From positions 1-64,000 of the forward strand of contig JAPPLU010000030.1 in the NCBI GenBank assembly GCA_028874075.1: a stretch of DNA of 64,000 bases, written 5' to 3'. This document shows, in pieces, positions 17,541 to 26,493 of this stretch (position 1 is its first letter; each line of letters begins with the position of its first letter). The DNA comes from Chloroflexota bacterium (GTDB lineage: Bacteria > Chloroflexota > Dehalococcoidia > Lucifugimonadales > UBA3495). The notes beneath the pieces are model-generated. The model was not told where the DNA came from. It did no database searches and saw only the letters and a program-made list of their open reading frames with translations. Position numbers and translations under genes: made by a program.

Positions 17541-19871
17541 ATCATTAACGTAAACGGTTATCCCGCGTCAGGAGATGACGTAGCCCTTTTTATTGACTGG
17601 GAGAACTTCAAGATCAGCCTGGCCGGGGGGAGCAGGACGCCTAACGTCAGCGCCCTCAAGGAGGAGGTTTCCAACCACGGGAGGGTGGTGGTTGCCAAGG
17701 CCTATGCTGACTGGGTTACCAGGTCACCTGAACTAAGAGGGGCAACCCAATTTATCATTGACCCTCCCGCCCTGTATGCCGCCGGTATTGAGCCGGTGTA
17801 CGTCCCCACCCGTCTTCCTTTGGGAAGCCCTTCCGCCATGAACACCAGGACCACGCGGGTCAAGAACAGCGTGGACGTGAAAATGACGGCGGACTGCATC
17901 GAGTGCGCCCATTCCTACCCCAATATAGGCACCTACGTACTGGTTTCGGGCGACTCCGACTTCATCCACGTCATCAACTCCCTGCGGGCCATCGGAAAGC
18001 GGGTGATTATCATTGGAGTATCGTGGAGTACATCTCGCCGCCTGGCCGACCAGGTGGACGGGCTGATTCTCTACGATATTGACGTTGACCCCGAGCACCA
18101 GCCCGAACCGGAGCCCGTCCCCGCTGCTGCCGACCGAGCTTCCCGCGCCAACGGCGGCAACCGCCAGCAGCTTTCCGACGTGATGCGGCAGATCGAGGAA
18201 ATTGTTCGCTCCGAACGGCAGGCCGGCCGCACCCCCTTGCTTACCTCCCTGAAGCAGCGCATTATGCGCCGCGTGCCCGGATTCGACGAGAAGAAACTGG
18301 GTTTCTCAGGCTTCAAGAAGCTGATGCTCCGCACCGCGGAGGAAGGCACCATAAAGCTGGTTACGGTGGGCCTGGTGGACTGGGTGATCATGGCCGACGA
18401 GCCCGACCCCGTGGAAGCGCACACCGAATCCACTTCCGAACGGGGGTCTGTGGAGACAGTCGCTGCAGATGAGGAAGTGGTCCTCGAGTACCAGTCCCAG
18501 TCCGGAACCGACTCGGAAACTGAAACTGTTGCTGAAGCCGATGGGGTAGCGTCCGGCGTAGCTTCGGCAGCAACGGAGGCCGCCGAACAGCGGTCCGTAC
18601 CGGTCGAATCGGAAACCCTTGCTACCGCCGCCGAAACCTTGTCCGAATCCGATTCCGTAACAGTAGAACTCCCTGCCGAAACGGAAGCCTTGAGCGATGC
18701 CGCCGAATCGGATGTTACAGACGAGGTTGCGCCTCCGGCCCTGTCTCCTCAACTCGTGAAAGCCCTTGAGGAAACCTTGTCCCAGCTGGAACTTCCCAGG
18801 GGTCCCGGCGATGGTCAGGACGGTCGACGGCTGACCGATCTGGTAATTATGGCCGATATGCTGGAACACCAGGAAGGCATTACCCACGTGGCCTTCAATT
18901 TCCTCCTGGCCGAAGTCTGCGGCGCTCTCCAGCAAGGCCTTGATGCAGAGCACCCGGAGATCACGAGCCGCTGGGGCGGACGCACCTACTCCCGTACTTA
19001 CGTTACTCGCTTGCTCCGGGAACTGGGCGACAAGGAGATATTCCTCCGGGACTGGCACCAGGAGCGCAACGAGGAAACGGGCCGCACCAGCCGATTCCGT
19101 ACCTTTAACCTCAATCGGTCCCATCCCCTGGTACGGGAAGCCTTGGTTAGCCAGTGGGGGCCCGACACTGACACCATCGATCACGAACCGGAAGCCATAC
19201 TCGACCAAGCGCCGGAAGCTCCCCCGGAGGAGCATTCTCTGGTAACGGAGACAGTTGACGAGTCGCCTGTTCCCGCCAGCGAAGTCGAGGCAGAGGCAGA
19301 GGAGACTACTCCCCCGCCGCCCGCCCGACCCTCGCGGCGCCGGGGCCGCCAGAGCCAGTCTGCGGAAGAGGAATCGCAGACGGTAGGCCAGGTCACGCCC
19401 GAAGCAGGCACAGCGGAAGCCCCACCCGAGGAGGCAACTCCTTTAGCAGCGGCGCGTCCCTCTCGCCGCCGGGGCCGCCAACGCCAGGCTGCGGAAGAGG
19501 AATCTGAGGCAGTGGGACAGGTTGCGTCTGAAACAAGTACCGAGGAGGCCCCAGCTGGAGAGTCCACCTCATCAGCAGCGGCACGTCCTTCCCAGCGCCG
19601 TGGCCGCCAACGCCAGGTTGCCGACGATACGGCGCCGACCGTGGAACAAGCGGCGTCTGGTGCCGACGCTGAGGACGCCCAGGCAACGGAAAGCCAGGCA
19701 GCGGAGACCGCTCCTGCGCAGTCGCCGCGCCCTTCCCGGCGGCGGGGACGCCAGCGTCCATCTGCGGAGGAATCACCGCCGTCTCCGGACAGTGAACCGG
19801 GCCCGGATGTGGTTGCCGTGGCTGAAGTCTCAGTCCCAGACGCCGAGCCGGCTTCGGCGGAAGTGGACTAG
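17541..19871 (+). CDS. NYN-domain ribonuclease-like protein with LOTUS/OST-HTH domain and basic C-terminal repeats
   Basis: The NYN (PIN-like) domain opens with VALFIDWENF, coded at 17580-17609, and continues with YVLVSGDSDFIHVI, so the acidic catalytic residues are present. An OST-HTH/LOTUS-like domain follows (QIEEIVRSERQAG to VDWVIMAD), then an acidic linker, a second globular region (SPQLVKALEETLS to FRTFNLNRSHPL), and a low-complexity tail with four RPSRRRGRQ-type boxes. The first ATG, GTG or TTG in frame is GTG 17685, inside the NYN domain. Upstream the frame is open to 17508 and only ATC 17541 or ATT 17544 lie after AGGAG (17526). The true start may thus be a rare codon. Likely an RNA-binding nuclease; targets unknown. 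Confidence 0.75.
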   Translation: MINVNGYPASGDDVALFIDWENFKISLAGGSRTPNVSALKEEVSNHGRVVVAKAYADWVTRSPELRGATQFIIDPPALYAAGIEPVYVPTRLPLGSPSAMNTRTTRVKNSVDVKMTADCIECAHSYPNIGTYVLVSGDSDFIHVINSLRAIGKRVIIIGVSWSTSRRLADQVDGLILYDIDVDPEHQPEPEPVPAAADRASRANGGNRQQLSDVMRQIEEIVRSERQAGRTPLLTSLKQRIMRRVPGFDEKKLGFSGFKKLMLRTAEEGTIKLVTVGLVDWVIMADEPDPVEAHTESTSERGSVETVAADEEVVLEYQSQSGTDSETETVAEADGVASGVASAATEAAEQRSVPVESETLATAAETLSESDSVTVELPAETEALSDAAESDVTDEVAPPALSPQLVKALEETLSQLELPRGPGDGQDGRRLTDLVIMADMLEHQEGITHVAFNFLLAEVCGALQQGLDAEHPEITSRWGGRTYSRTYVTRLLRELGDKEIFLRDWHQERNEETGRTSRFRTFNLNRSHPLVREALVSQWGPDTDTIDHEPEAILDQAPEAPPEEHSLVTETVDESPVPASEVEAEAEETTPPPPARPSRRRGRQSQSAEEESQTVGQVTPEAGTAEAPPEEATPLAAARPSRRRGRQRQAAEEESEAVGQVASETSTEEAPAGESTSSAAARPSQRRGRQRQVADDTAPTVEQAASGADAEDAQATESQAAETAPAQSPRPSRRRGRQRPSAEESPPSPDSEPGPDVVAVAEVSVPDAEPASAEVD
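19326..19754 (+). repeat. Four in-frame RPSRRRGRQ-coding repeats
   Basis: Copies begin at 19326, 19455, 19584 and 19728, giving periods of 43, 43 and 48 codons. Each basic box is followed by an acidic Glu/Ala/Pro spacer, so the tail alternates positive and negative charge. Confidence 0.85.
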
Positions 19872-19979
19872 CAGCCTACAGGTTCAATGGAGCACAGCCA
19901 GGGGGCGGGAGATTCTCCCGCCCCCAATTCATTCCGTATATTCAGTCTCCCTCTTGCTTCTAATCTCCCTGGCTTCGCT

Positions 19980-21209
19980 TTAAAAATCCAGCGCCAGCGT
20001 TGTCCACCCGAAGTTCCTTGCCCCAAGGCCCTCCCCCGTAAATGGGTTGTAATACTCCCGGAATCCCGACAGTTCAATCGCCTCGTGCGTCTTGGCCACA
20101 ATGGTGTCCGCCAGTTCAGGGTAGCCGTGGCCCCTTAAAGAATGTGAAAGAAACCAGTTGGTGTTCACCCAGGTGGGTCCTCGCCAGATGAACCCTCGCG
20201 GATTGCCCGGCATAAACTTGGGATTGGACGCCGGCACCGACGGCAGTGGATATGGCAGCCAGAAGTGCTCGGGATTTGACACCCAGTCATTGACCAGCCT
20301 CTCCACTATATTGTGGGGCAGGTCGGCCAGCACCAGGGGCATCAGCGAACTTATCGTAACCGTTTCCACCTGCCGCTCCGCCACGCCGCAAAGGTCAAAA
20401 AAGGCCCCTGCCTCCTCGTTCCAGCACTTTTCCACCAGGGTGTCTCGGGTCCTGTCCGCCTCCCGCCGGAACTCTTCCGCTTCCGGTGCTTCCCCCAGCA
20501 GCCTTGCCAGCGACCGCATTCCAAAGGCATAGATGGAATTGACCAGCACGTCTTCAAAATGGAAGACGTCTGACTCCAAAATGCGCCGGTCATCTCCCCG
20601 CATCGGTTCGTAGGCGGCGTACACCTTCCTGAGGGCGGCGATGAAACCCTGGTTGCTCAGTTCCTCCAGCCCCAGCGTATCGTCGTACTTGGGCGAACAG
20701 TCCGTGCCCGCTTCCTCCGGCTGAATCACGGCAATCAGCCCGTCCTCGTCCGGGTCCCGGTTGTGCCGCAGCCATCGGTAATAGGCTGTGAGGACAGGCA
20801 ACGCCGCGTTCAGGAAATCCTCGTCCCCGGTGGCCCGGTACACCCGCTCCACTGCGTATGCGACGATGGGCGGCTGAATGGTGGCGCTGAAGTAGGGCGA
20901 CGTCATTCCCACGATGTTGCGGCTCAGGAAGTCCGGCTGCTTCTCCATTTCCCAAAAGATGATGTGAGGAATGAACCCGTCCGGCTGCGCGCCGCTCAGC
21001 AGGGTCGTCAACTCCGCCCTGGCCTGCTCTAGGTCCAGGTGGGTCAGTGCAATGGCGTGAAAGCACGAGTCCCAGAACCACTGGAAAGGGTAGCCCGTCA
21101 AGGACGGCACAACGAAGCTGAACTCCTTCCCGTTCCAGTCTGCCACACCCCGCCGCAGGTTGCCCAGCAGGATTTGCCTTGCCTGCGCTTCCAGTTCAGA
21201 CCTATCCAC
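19980..21209 (-). CDS. MGH-like (GH63-type) glycoside hydrolase
   Basis: A 409-residue (alpha/alpha)6-barrel glycosidase of the mannosylglycerate/glucosylglycerate hydrolase kind. Signs are FQWFWDSCFHAIALTHLD near residue 42, QPDGFIPHIIFWEME, DEDGLIAVIQPEEAGTD, RGPTWVNTNWFL, and the C-terminal NPFTGEGLGARNFGWTTL. The W-D-S and E-x-G-T-D segments carry the expected acid/base residues. No signal peptide. GTG 21209 has AGGAGG eight bases upstream. The GT4 gene lies about 20 bp upstream in the same direction, so the two are probably one operon for making or recycling a small glycoside. Confidence 0.8.
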   Translation of the reverse strand: MDRSELEAQARQILLGNLRRGVADWNGKEFSFVVPSLTGYPFQWFWDSCFHAIALTHLDLEQARAELTTLLSGAQPDGFIPHIIFWEMEKQPDFLSRNIVGMTSPYFSATIQPPIVAYAVERVYRATGDEDFLNAALPVLTAYYRWLRHNRDPDEDGLIAVIQPEEAGTDCSPKYDDTLGLEELSNQGFIAALRKVYAAYEPMRGDDRRILESDVFHFEDVLVNSIYAFGMRSLARLLGEAPEAEEFRREADRTRDTLVEKCWNEEAGAFFDLCGVAERQVETVTISSLMPLVLADLPHNIVERLVNDWVSNPEHFWLPYPLPSVPASNPKFMPGNPRGFIWRGPTWVNTNWFLSHSLRGHGYPELADTIVAKTHEAIELSGFREYYNPFTGEGLGARNFGWTTLALDF

Positions 21210-21228
21210 CCCAGCGCCTCCTTTGTCG

Positions 21229-22395
21229 TCAGCCCCGGTACAAGGCCAGGTATTTTTCCGCCACCGCCTCCCAGGTGAACTCCGAAGAGGCGTACTCCCG
21301 CCCTTCCTCCCCCAGCCGCTTTCGGTATTCAGGCTCGTTCACCATCCTCACCAACTCGGCCACCGCTGCATCAATATCAAACCGGGAGACCACCGTCGCC
21401 CCGTGGGTCAGAAGCTCCCGGTTGGCTCCCACCTCATGGGTCAGTACCGGCATACCGCATAGCATAGCCTCAAAATAGACCAGCCCGAAGGCCTCGTACT
21501 GGGAAAATAAGGCGAAAATGTCTGACTTTCCATACCACCTGGCCAGTCCCTCGTCCTCCAGTTCTCCGGTGAAAACTACCTCGTCCTCCAGTCCCGCCGT
21601 CCTTGCCTGCGCCCGTAGTTCGGCCTCGGCATCCTCATCCCGCCCCACCAATACCAGCCGGGTCGGCATCAGGAAACTCCCCCTCGCCCGCCGGTAAACA
21701 TCCAGCAGCCATGCTTGGCCCTTGTGCCGGCTCAGCCGTCCCACGCAAAGAATGGTCACCCTCTCGTCGATACCGGCCTCCGGCGTCTTGGCCCCTTCGG
21801 CAGCCTCGCCCATAGCCGACGCACCCCAGCCTACGATGGCCAGCTTCTCATCGGTCACACCGTAGTCCTGCCCAATTTGCGCCGCTTCCTGACTGGTCAG
21901 CGCGATGACCCGGTCCACACCCCGGCACAGCAACCGGTTCACAGGCTTGAGCCACGCCCGCGAAGGTGGCAGTGTGTGGTACGAGGGTGTAAAGACGAAC
22001 CGTGCCCTTCCCTTGCGCCACATCCAAGCCCAGAAGTGTCCCCAAAACCAGCCATCTCCCACGAAATGGATGACGTGAGGGTTGAACTCGTCCAGGTACA
22101 GGCGAATCTGCCACGGCGAAAACCACACCAGCGGCACTGAATATATGGGCAAAGACTTGCGGGGAAATCCTGTCAGCCGGAAGATGGAAACTCCTTCCGA
22201 CGTGCTCTCGCGGTCCAACCACTCCGGGTGTGGCGTGGGCGGAAAGGAATACTTGGTTGTCAGCACCCCCACCGCTTCCACTTCCGGCGACTCCATCAGC
22301 TGGAAAGACAGCCGCTCAATGGCCCGCTCTATTCCGCCCAGGTAGGGCCGAAAGTAGGGGCTGAGGAACAACACCCTCAGGGGCGTACTATCCAT
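21229..22395 (-). CDS. GT4-family glycosyltransferase
   Basis: A 388-residue GT-B glycosyltransferase. The N-terminal Gly-rich loop is LSPYFRPYLGGIERAI; the donor-binding domain has TILCVGRLSRHKGQAWLLD and the E-x7-E motif in SQYEAFGLVYFEAM. Retaining family 4 enzymes use nucleotide sugars to build glycolipids, exopolysaccharide or compatible solutes. The acceptor is unknown, but coupling to the MGH-like hydrolase hints at a glycosylglycerate-type product. ATG 22395 has a weak ribosome binding site. Confidence 0.88.
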   Translation of the reverse strand: MDSTPLRVLFLSPYFRPYLGGIERAIERLSFQLMESPEVEAVGVLTTKYSFPPTPHPEWLDRESTSEGVSIFRLTGFPRKSLPIYSVPLVWFSPWQIRLYLDEFNPHVIHFVGDGWFWGHFWAWMWRKGRARFVFTPSYHTLPPSRAWLKPVNRLLCRGVDRVIALTSQEAAQIGQDYGVTDEKLAIVGWGASAMGEAAEGAKTPEAGIDERVTILCVGRLSRHKGQAWLLDVYRRARGSFLMPTRLVLVGRDEDAEAELRAQARTAGLEDEVVFTGELEDEGLARWYGKSDIFALFSQYEAFGLVYFEAMLCGMPVLTHEVGANRELLTHGATVVSRFDIDAAVAELVRMVNEPEYRKRLGEEGREYASSEFTWEAVAEKYLALYRG

Positions 22396-22841
22396 CTCTT
22401 ACCGCCATCGCCTTGGCGTTACCGCCGCCGAAACCTGGAAACAACCGTCATTCCTGCAAAAGCCGGAATCCAGAAGAACTCTCGGTTGATAGGAAAGCAA
22501 GGATCAACAATGTGCGCGTTCCCAGGAAGCCATTTCAAAATCCCTTCCCCCTGGATAGGAGAAGTTCAGGATAGGGGTGACGCCCTTCCAGGAGTCTCTT
22601 CCACATCCAACCAACGGGCTACCTAGTGATTATTGAAACAACTTCTAGAGCGTCAGCGTATGCCGGACTCTCCCACTAATCAGCCGGCCCTTGCACCACA
22701 TTAGCGCAATTCTAGGCTCACCCGTAGCTGAACGTCAATTTAGCGCCTCTCAATTATCCTGTGGCGATATTGCGGTCGTGCCCCGGAAACTCCTCCGCCT
22801 TGTGTTATATTAGGGGCGACACCCATGGGAGGAACTGGACT
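22396..22841. other. Divergent intergenic region with two repeats
   Basis: About 445 bp between two divergent genes. It holds one ATTCCGGC-type palindrome (22445-22473) and one degenerate CCCTCCCCC-type repeat (22541-22580). No gene is visible; promoters of both neighbours should lie here. Confidence 0.45.
22541..22580. repeat. CCCTCCCCC hairpin repeat, degenerate copy
   Basis: TCCCTTCCCCCTGGATAGG followed by AGAAGTTCAGGATAGGGGTGA; the same order as the copy at 8418 but with a weaker stem. Confidence 0.55.
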
Positions 22842-23501
22842 ATGCTGGCATTCCTGGGAGGCACCGGACCCGAGGGTAAGGGACTGGCCCTGCGCCTGGC
22901 CCTGGCCGGAGAGAACGTGGTTATCGGGTCCCGCGACGCCCAGCGTGCCGGTGCAGCTGCAGAGGAACTGGCCGCCATAATCCAGGACTCAGCGGGTCAC
23001 GGTAGTATCGATGGGGCCGACAACGTCGACGCTGCCCAGCGCTCCGACGCCGCCTTTCTCACCGTCCCCTACGAGGCCCAGCGTCCCATGCTAGAGCAGT
23101 TGGGCGCTCCCCTGTCCGGTAAGGTGGTGGTCAACGTAATCGCCCCAATGCGCTTTGAACGCGGCAAGGGCGCCATCGCCGTCCCGGTAGATGCCGGTTC
23201 CGCTGCCGAAGAGGCTCAGTCTCTACTTCCCGATTCTCACGTAGTCGCCGCCTTCCAGAACGTCAGTGCCGAGGAACTCCAGGAACCTCATCATAATATG
23301 GTAGGCGACGTTGTCATCTGCGCCGACGACCCCGATGCCAAGTCCCTTGTCATGACCCTCACGCAAAAGATACCCGACCTGCGTCCCGTGGACGGCGGCG
23401 GTCTGCTAAACGCCAAATACGTGGAGCAGATAACCCCCCTATTGGTTAACATAAACCGCATTTATAAAGCACACTCCGGAATCAGAATAACGGGTGTTTG
23501 A
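22842..23501 (+). CDS. npdG: NADPH-dependent F420 reductase-like protein
   Basis: A 219-residue Rossmann protein. MLAFLGGTGPEGKGLALRLA is the NADP-binding loop and VVIGSRDAQRAGAAAEELA is the strand-2 region with the SR pair that contacts the NADP phosphate, both typical of F420:NADP oxidoreductases. The C-terminal GGLLNAKYVEQITPLLVNIN is also a family mark. It would pass hydride between F420H2 and NADP. ATG 22842 has GGGAGGA seven bases upstream; the frame is open to 22761 but without conserved sequence. Three LLM proteins in the window could use F420. The symbol is by similarity only. Confidence 0.85.
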   Translation: MLAFLGGTGPEGKGLALRLALAGENVVIGSRDAQRAGAAAEELAAIIQDSAGHGSIDGADNVDAAQRSDAAFLTVPYEAQRPMLEQLGAPLSGKVVVNVIAPMRFERGKGAIAVPVDAGSAAEEAQSLLPDSHVVAAFQNVSAEELQEPHHNMVGDVVICADDPDAKSLVMTLTQKIPDLRPVDGGGLLNAKYVEQITPLLVNINRIYKAHSGIRITGV

Positions 23502-23635
23502 ATAACACAAGAGCGTCCCCGTTGGCAGGTACAGTCAGGATGAGGGTGGGTTGTGCCCTGAAGAGGTCAAAATTCCCTGCCAATTGATTGAATCCCCATC
23601 AAGACCCTTAACTTTCGAAATTGGAGGAATAGTCC

Positions 23636-24160
23636 ATGCCCAGAGGAACACTTAACCTTCAGAACCCGGCCGACCTGCAAGCAGTCAACGGCGTGTGGCG
23701 CTGGGCACCAGGCCTGGTGCCCAGCGAACCCAACGAGGGCTTGGTGTCCCAGCTGGAAGGCAGCCCCGCCCGCCTGGTCGACTACGACGACTCGGGCTGG
23801 GACATCTGCGAAGACCTGGCCGAGTGGCGGTCTCGCGGAGTCACCTTCGCCTGGTACCGCATCAAGGTAACCCTGCCTGAACAGGTCGAGGGTCGCGACA
23901 TCGCCGGCGCCCGCTGTATCTTCGAGACTTGCATCGACGACTACGGTGAACTCTGGATTGACGGCGACTGCAACCGCGACCGGGGCGCAGTCCAGGGCTT
24001 TAATGTCCCCCAGCGGGTGGTGGTGGACGCCGAACCCAAACCCGGCGACCAGCACACCATCGCCCTGCTGGCAATGAACGGCCCCATCGGCGCCCCCGGC
24101 GGCGCGGTCTTCGTCCGTTACGCCACCCTGGCCTTTGAGTGGCGCACGCCAGGCTATTAG
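23636..24160 (+). CDS. Galactose-binding-like (jelly-roll) domain protein
   Basis: A 174-residue soluble protein. The core FAWYRIKVTLPEQV followed by FETCIDDYGELWIDGD resembles the sugar-binding jelly-roll domain at the N terminus of family 2 glycosidases, where W-Y-R and E-x-W-x-N/D-G patterns are common. No catalytic domain is attached. It begins ATG after TTGGAGGAA. The thioredoxin-like gene starts 38 bp downstream, so they are probably co-transcribed. Role unknown; perhaps a ligand-binding or accessory protein. Confidence 0.55.
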   Translation: MPRGTLNLQNPADLQAVNGVWRWAPGLVPSEPNEGLVSQLEGSPARLVDYDDSGWDICEDLAEWRSRGVTFAWYRIKVTLPEQVEGRDIAGARCIFETCIDDYGELWIDGDCNRDRGAVQGFNVPQRVVVDAEPKPGDQHTIALLAMNGPIGAPGGAVFVRYATLAFEWRTPGY

Positions 24161-24197
24161 AGCTTAGAAAAGAGGCGACCTTACACAAGGAGGTTCC

Positions 24198-24836
24198 ATG
24201 ATGGCTATTTCCCGGGATAAGTTCGAACAGGGAATGACTACCCAGGAATACATCGATTACATCAAGGTCAACAAGCAGCCCTTCATCGACATTTATAATG
24301 GTGTCGAAGTACCCGAAGACACCAGGGCTTTCTTCGAAGGGCTTGAAGAACCCCTGAACCTGGCCGTTTTCACGTCCGACTGGTGTGGCGATGCCATGAG
24401 CACCACCCCGGCCATCTTGAAGCTGGCCGACGCCACCGACAAGCTGAATCTCCAGGTCTTCAGCCGCGACGACGAACTGGAAATCACCAACAGCTTCCTT
24501 CCCGAAAACCGGGCTGGCACCGTTCCCGTATTCGTTACCTTCGACGCTGAGATGGGCGAGATTTCCCGCTTCATCGAAACCGCCCGTTCCCTGGTTCCTC
24601 AGATCGACGCTATGGACGACGCCATAGCCCAGGAAGTCGCCTCCGACGGCGCCACCGGCGATGAGGTCCGCGCCGCCACCCGGGGCAAGCGCACCGCCTT
24701 TCGCGTCGGCAAGGCAAAGGACTGGGGAGACGTTATCCTCCGCGAATTCCAGCAAGTAGTGGCGGAAGGCCTCCAAATGGCCCCTGGCCAGCGTCCCTCC
24801 GAAGGCGGCACCCAGTGGCCCCCACCCGAAGAATAG
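24198..24836 (+). CDS. Thioredoxin-like protein
   Basis: A 212-residue cytosolic protein with a thioredoxin-like fold. The strand-loop LAVFTSDWCGDAMSTTPAI puts a single Cys where the C-x-x-C motif starts, with Asp-Ala in place of the second Cys, and a cis-Pro follows in GTVPVFVTF. A one-Cys thioredoxin of this type (W-C-G-D) is found in bacterial proteins of unclear role. The C terminus is Pro/Glu-rich. A strong AGGAGG precedes the ATG-ATG pair; either ATG may be used. Confidence 0.7.
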   Translation: MMAISRDKFEQGMTTQEYIDYIKVNKQPFIDIYNGVEVPEDTRAFFEGLEEPLNLAVFTSDWCGDAMSTTPAILKLADATDKLNLQVFSRDDELEITNSFLPENRAGTVPVFVTFDAEMGEISRFIETARSLVPQIDAMDDAIAQEVASDGATGDEVRAATRGKRTAFRVGKAKDWGDVILREFQQVVAEGLQMAPGQRPSEGGTQWPPPEE

Positions 24837-24894
24837 CCATAGGGGTCTGCCCAAAGTCCGTTCCGCCGTTATGGGAACGACAGGAAGGGTGGTA

Positions 24895-25251
24895 ATGGGA
24901 ATACTTAACATTACAATTCAGGTTGGAATTCCCGGCGGAACTACCTTCGAGGACCTGGAGGTAACTGTCGATACAGGTTCAAGCTACACGGCGGTCCCCA
25001 GAACCTTACTGGAACGGCTGGGAGTAGCAGTTGACGACTCAGCGCCCTCAGTTTTAGCCGATGGCAGGGAAGTTCCGGTGGACGTAGGTGAAACTTCTAT
25101 CAGGCTGGAAGGCAGGCAATTCCACACACCGGTCATCTTTGCCGATGAAGGAGAGCCTGCCTTGCTGGGTGTTGTTACCTTGGAGCAGGCCAGGCTTGCA
25201 GTGGACCCACTGGGACAAAAGCTGGTTCCAACCACACTTCTCCGCTATTAG
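24895..25251 (+). CDS. Retropepsin-like aspartyl protease family protein
   Basis: 118 residues from ATG 24895 (AGGAAGGG six bases upstream; an ATG at 24871 is also in frame). The motif VTVDTGSSYTAVPRTLLERLG contains the D-T-G-S active site of clan AA proteases, and the flap region is HTPVIFADEGEPALLG, with LGVVTLEQARLAVDP after it. Such small single-domain proteins are expected to dimerise like retroviral protease. Many bacterial copies are annotated only as aspartyl protease family or clan AA protein. Substrate unknown. Confidence 0.75.
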   Translation: MGILNITIQVGIPGGTTFEDLEVTVDTGSSYTAVPRTLLERLGVAVDDSAPSVLADGREVPVDVGETSIRLEGRQFHTPVIFADEGEPALLGVVTLEQARLAVDPLGQKLVPTTLLRY

Positions 25252-25267
25252 CGAATCTCTGAATAAA

Positions 25268-25293
25268 CCCCTCCCCCTCTGATGGGGGAGGGG
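25268..25293. repeat. CCCTCCCCC hairpin repeat, short copy
   Basis: CCCCTCCCCCTCTGATGGGG and GAGGGG form a hairpin right after the aspartyl protease gene and may act as its terminator. Confidence 0.6.
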
Positions 25294-25325
25294 ACCATTC
25301 AGACCTCCCACAGCTGCTTCATGGT

Positions 25326-25348
25326 TATTCGTGCCCTTCGTGGATTAG
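25326..25348. repeat. TTCGTG dispersed repeat copy
   Basis: TATTCGTGCCCTTCGTGGAT, matching the copies near 1691, 57566 and 58445. Confidence 0.5.
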
Positions 25349-25484
25349 CCATGCCCGAGGTCGGGGGTAAGGGCTTTCCCCCATTGCCGGAACTATTGCC
25401 CCTGCTCGCAATTGTTGGCTTGCCAATGGCCAGGCAGTATAATTGGCGCCAGACACATCACCTGTCAAAGCACGGAGTTTTCTG

Positions 25485-25955
25485 TTGGCACACTTGAACT
25501 TCAGCTGGGTCCTGGAGGGTTACCTGGCCGGCGCCATGGGCCCCACCAGTCGCCGCGACCTGATATTCTTCCAACAACAGGACGTAGGGGCTGTCCTGAG
25601 GATGGAGGAAAGCACCATTTCCGCCGAACTCTGGAATTTGTACGACATGTTCGAGCCTGTGCCCGACTTCTCCGCACCCACCCTTGAGCAAATTGACCGG
25701 ATGTGTCGCTGGATTGAGGACCAGATCGAAAACTGGGAACGTCCCGTGGTCGTAACCTGCCACGCCGGAATCGGCCGCACGGGTACCGTTCTGGCGGCAT
25801 ATATGGTCTATATGGGCTACGAGCCTCAGGCGGCTGTCAACCTCATTCGCGAACTCCGCCCCGGTTCCATCCAGACACCCGACCAGGAGCGGTCGGTCTT
25901 TGCCTATGCCGAGCACCGCAAGAACACCGGCGGCGCCAGGGTCAGCCCCGGTTAG
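25485..25955 (+). CDS. Dual-specificity/tyrosine phosphatase-like protein
   Basis: About 156 residues. The catalytic loop is VTCHAGIGRTGTVLAA (C-x5-R), with a D-rich segment before it and QAAVNLIRELRPGSIQTPDQE after it, the usual order in cysteine-dependent phosphatases. It may act on phosphotyrosine, phosphoinositides or other phosphates. The start is uncertain: no ATG is available; TTG 25485 has GGAG seven bases upstream, and TTG 25443 and TTG 25494 are in the same frame. Confidence 0.75.
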   Translation: MAHLNFSWVLEGYLAGAMGPTSRRDLIFFQQQDVGAVLRMEESTISAELWNLYDMFEPVPDFSAPTLEQIDRMCRWIEDQIENWERPVVVTCHAGIGRTGTVLAAYMVYMGYEPQAAVNLIRELRPGSIQTPDQERSVFAYAEHRKNTGGARVSPG

Positions 25956-25968
25956 AGGCCTGGTAAAA

Positions 25969-26000
25969 GACCGGCCGGCTGATTTGACAGCCGGCCGGTC
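25969..26000. terminator. Bidirectional hairpin
   Basis: A perfect 12-bp stem (GACCGGCCGGCT / AGCCGGCCGGTC) with an 8-base loop between convergent genes ending at 25955 and 26072. Confidence 0.7.
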
Positions 26001-26071
26001 CTTGCGTTCAGGCCCACACCAGGGGCTATCACTTCGTCTGGAGGAGGGTTTGAACCTGCCCGAAGAAACCA

Positions 26072-26248
26072 CTAGGCGGCCAGCTTCCTTTCCGCGGTTT
26101 CTGACAATGGCTCAAGGGTGGCGCCCAGGTCAATGATGCGGCCGCACTGCAAACACTTGCGGAAGTACCCGTCAAAGTCCCGGTCCTGGACCATGTCACC
26201 CCCGCACTTTACGCAAGATTTGAAGAAGAACCTGGCATTGTTTTTCAT
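26072..26248 (-). CDS. Small zinc-ribbon protein
   Basis: A 58-residue protein from ATG 26248 (MKNNARFFF). Two C-x-x-C knuckles, SCVKCGGD and KCLQCGRI, lie 17 residues apart, forming a zinc ribbon. GGAAAGG lies upstream. A longer frame to 26323 adds a charged leader. Role unknown; such proteins often bind nucleic acid or protein partners. Its upstream region (26249-26493) is strikingly A/T-rich and serves two divergent genes. Confidence 0.6.
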   Translation of the reverse strand: MKNNARFFFKSCVKCGGDMVQDRDFDGYFRKCLQCGRIIDLGATLEPLSETAERKLAA

Positions 26249-26493
26249 AACCGCATCTTTCCTTTCCCTTTTCGGGTTTGCGTGATTCTCACCGTCGATT
26301 GTTACGTCCAAATCCCTTTCCAAGATTCACATTGGCAGCTTATTTGGAGTTACGAGACGGTTATGATTCTTAATTATATTGAAGTTATTATAGGTTTGCT
26401 ATGATTTATAAATAAATTTTCATAAACTTCAGTGTCCCATTGCCGCTCCTATCGATTCCACCCGAGATGTCCGCAACGAAAACCGGAGGTACC

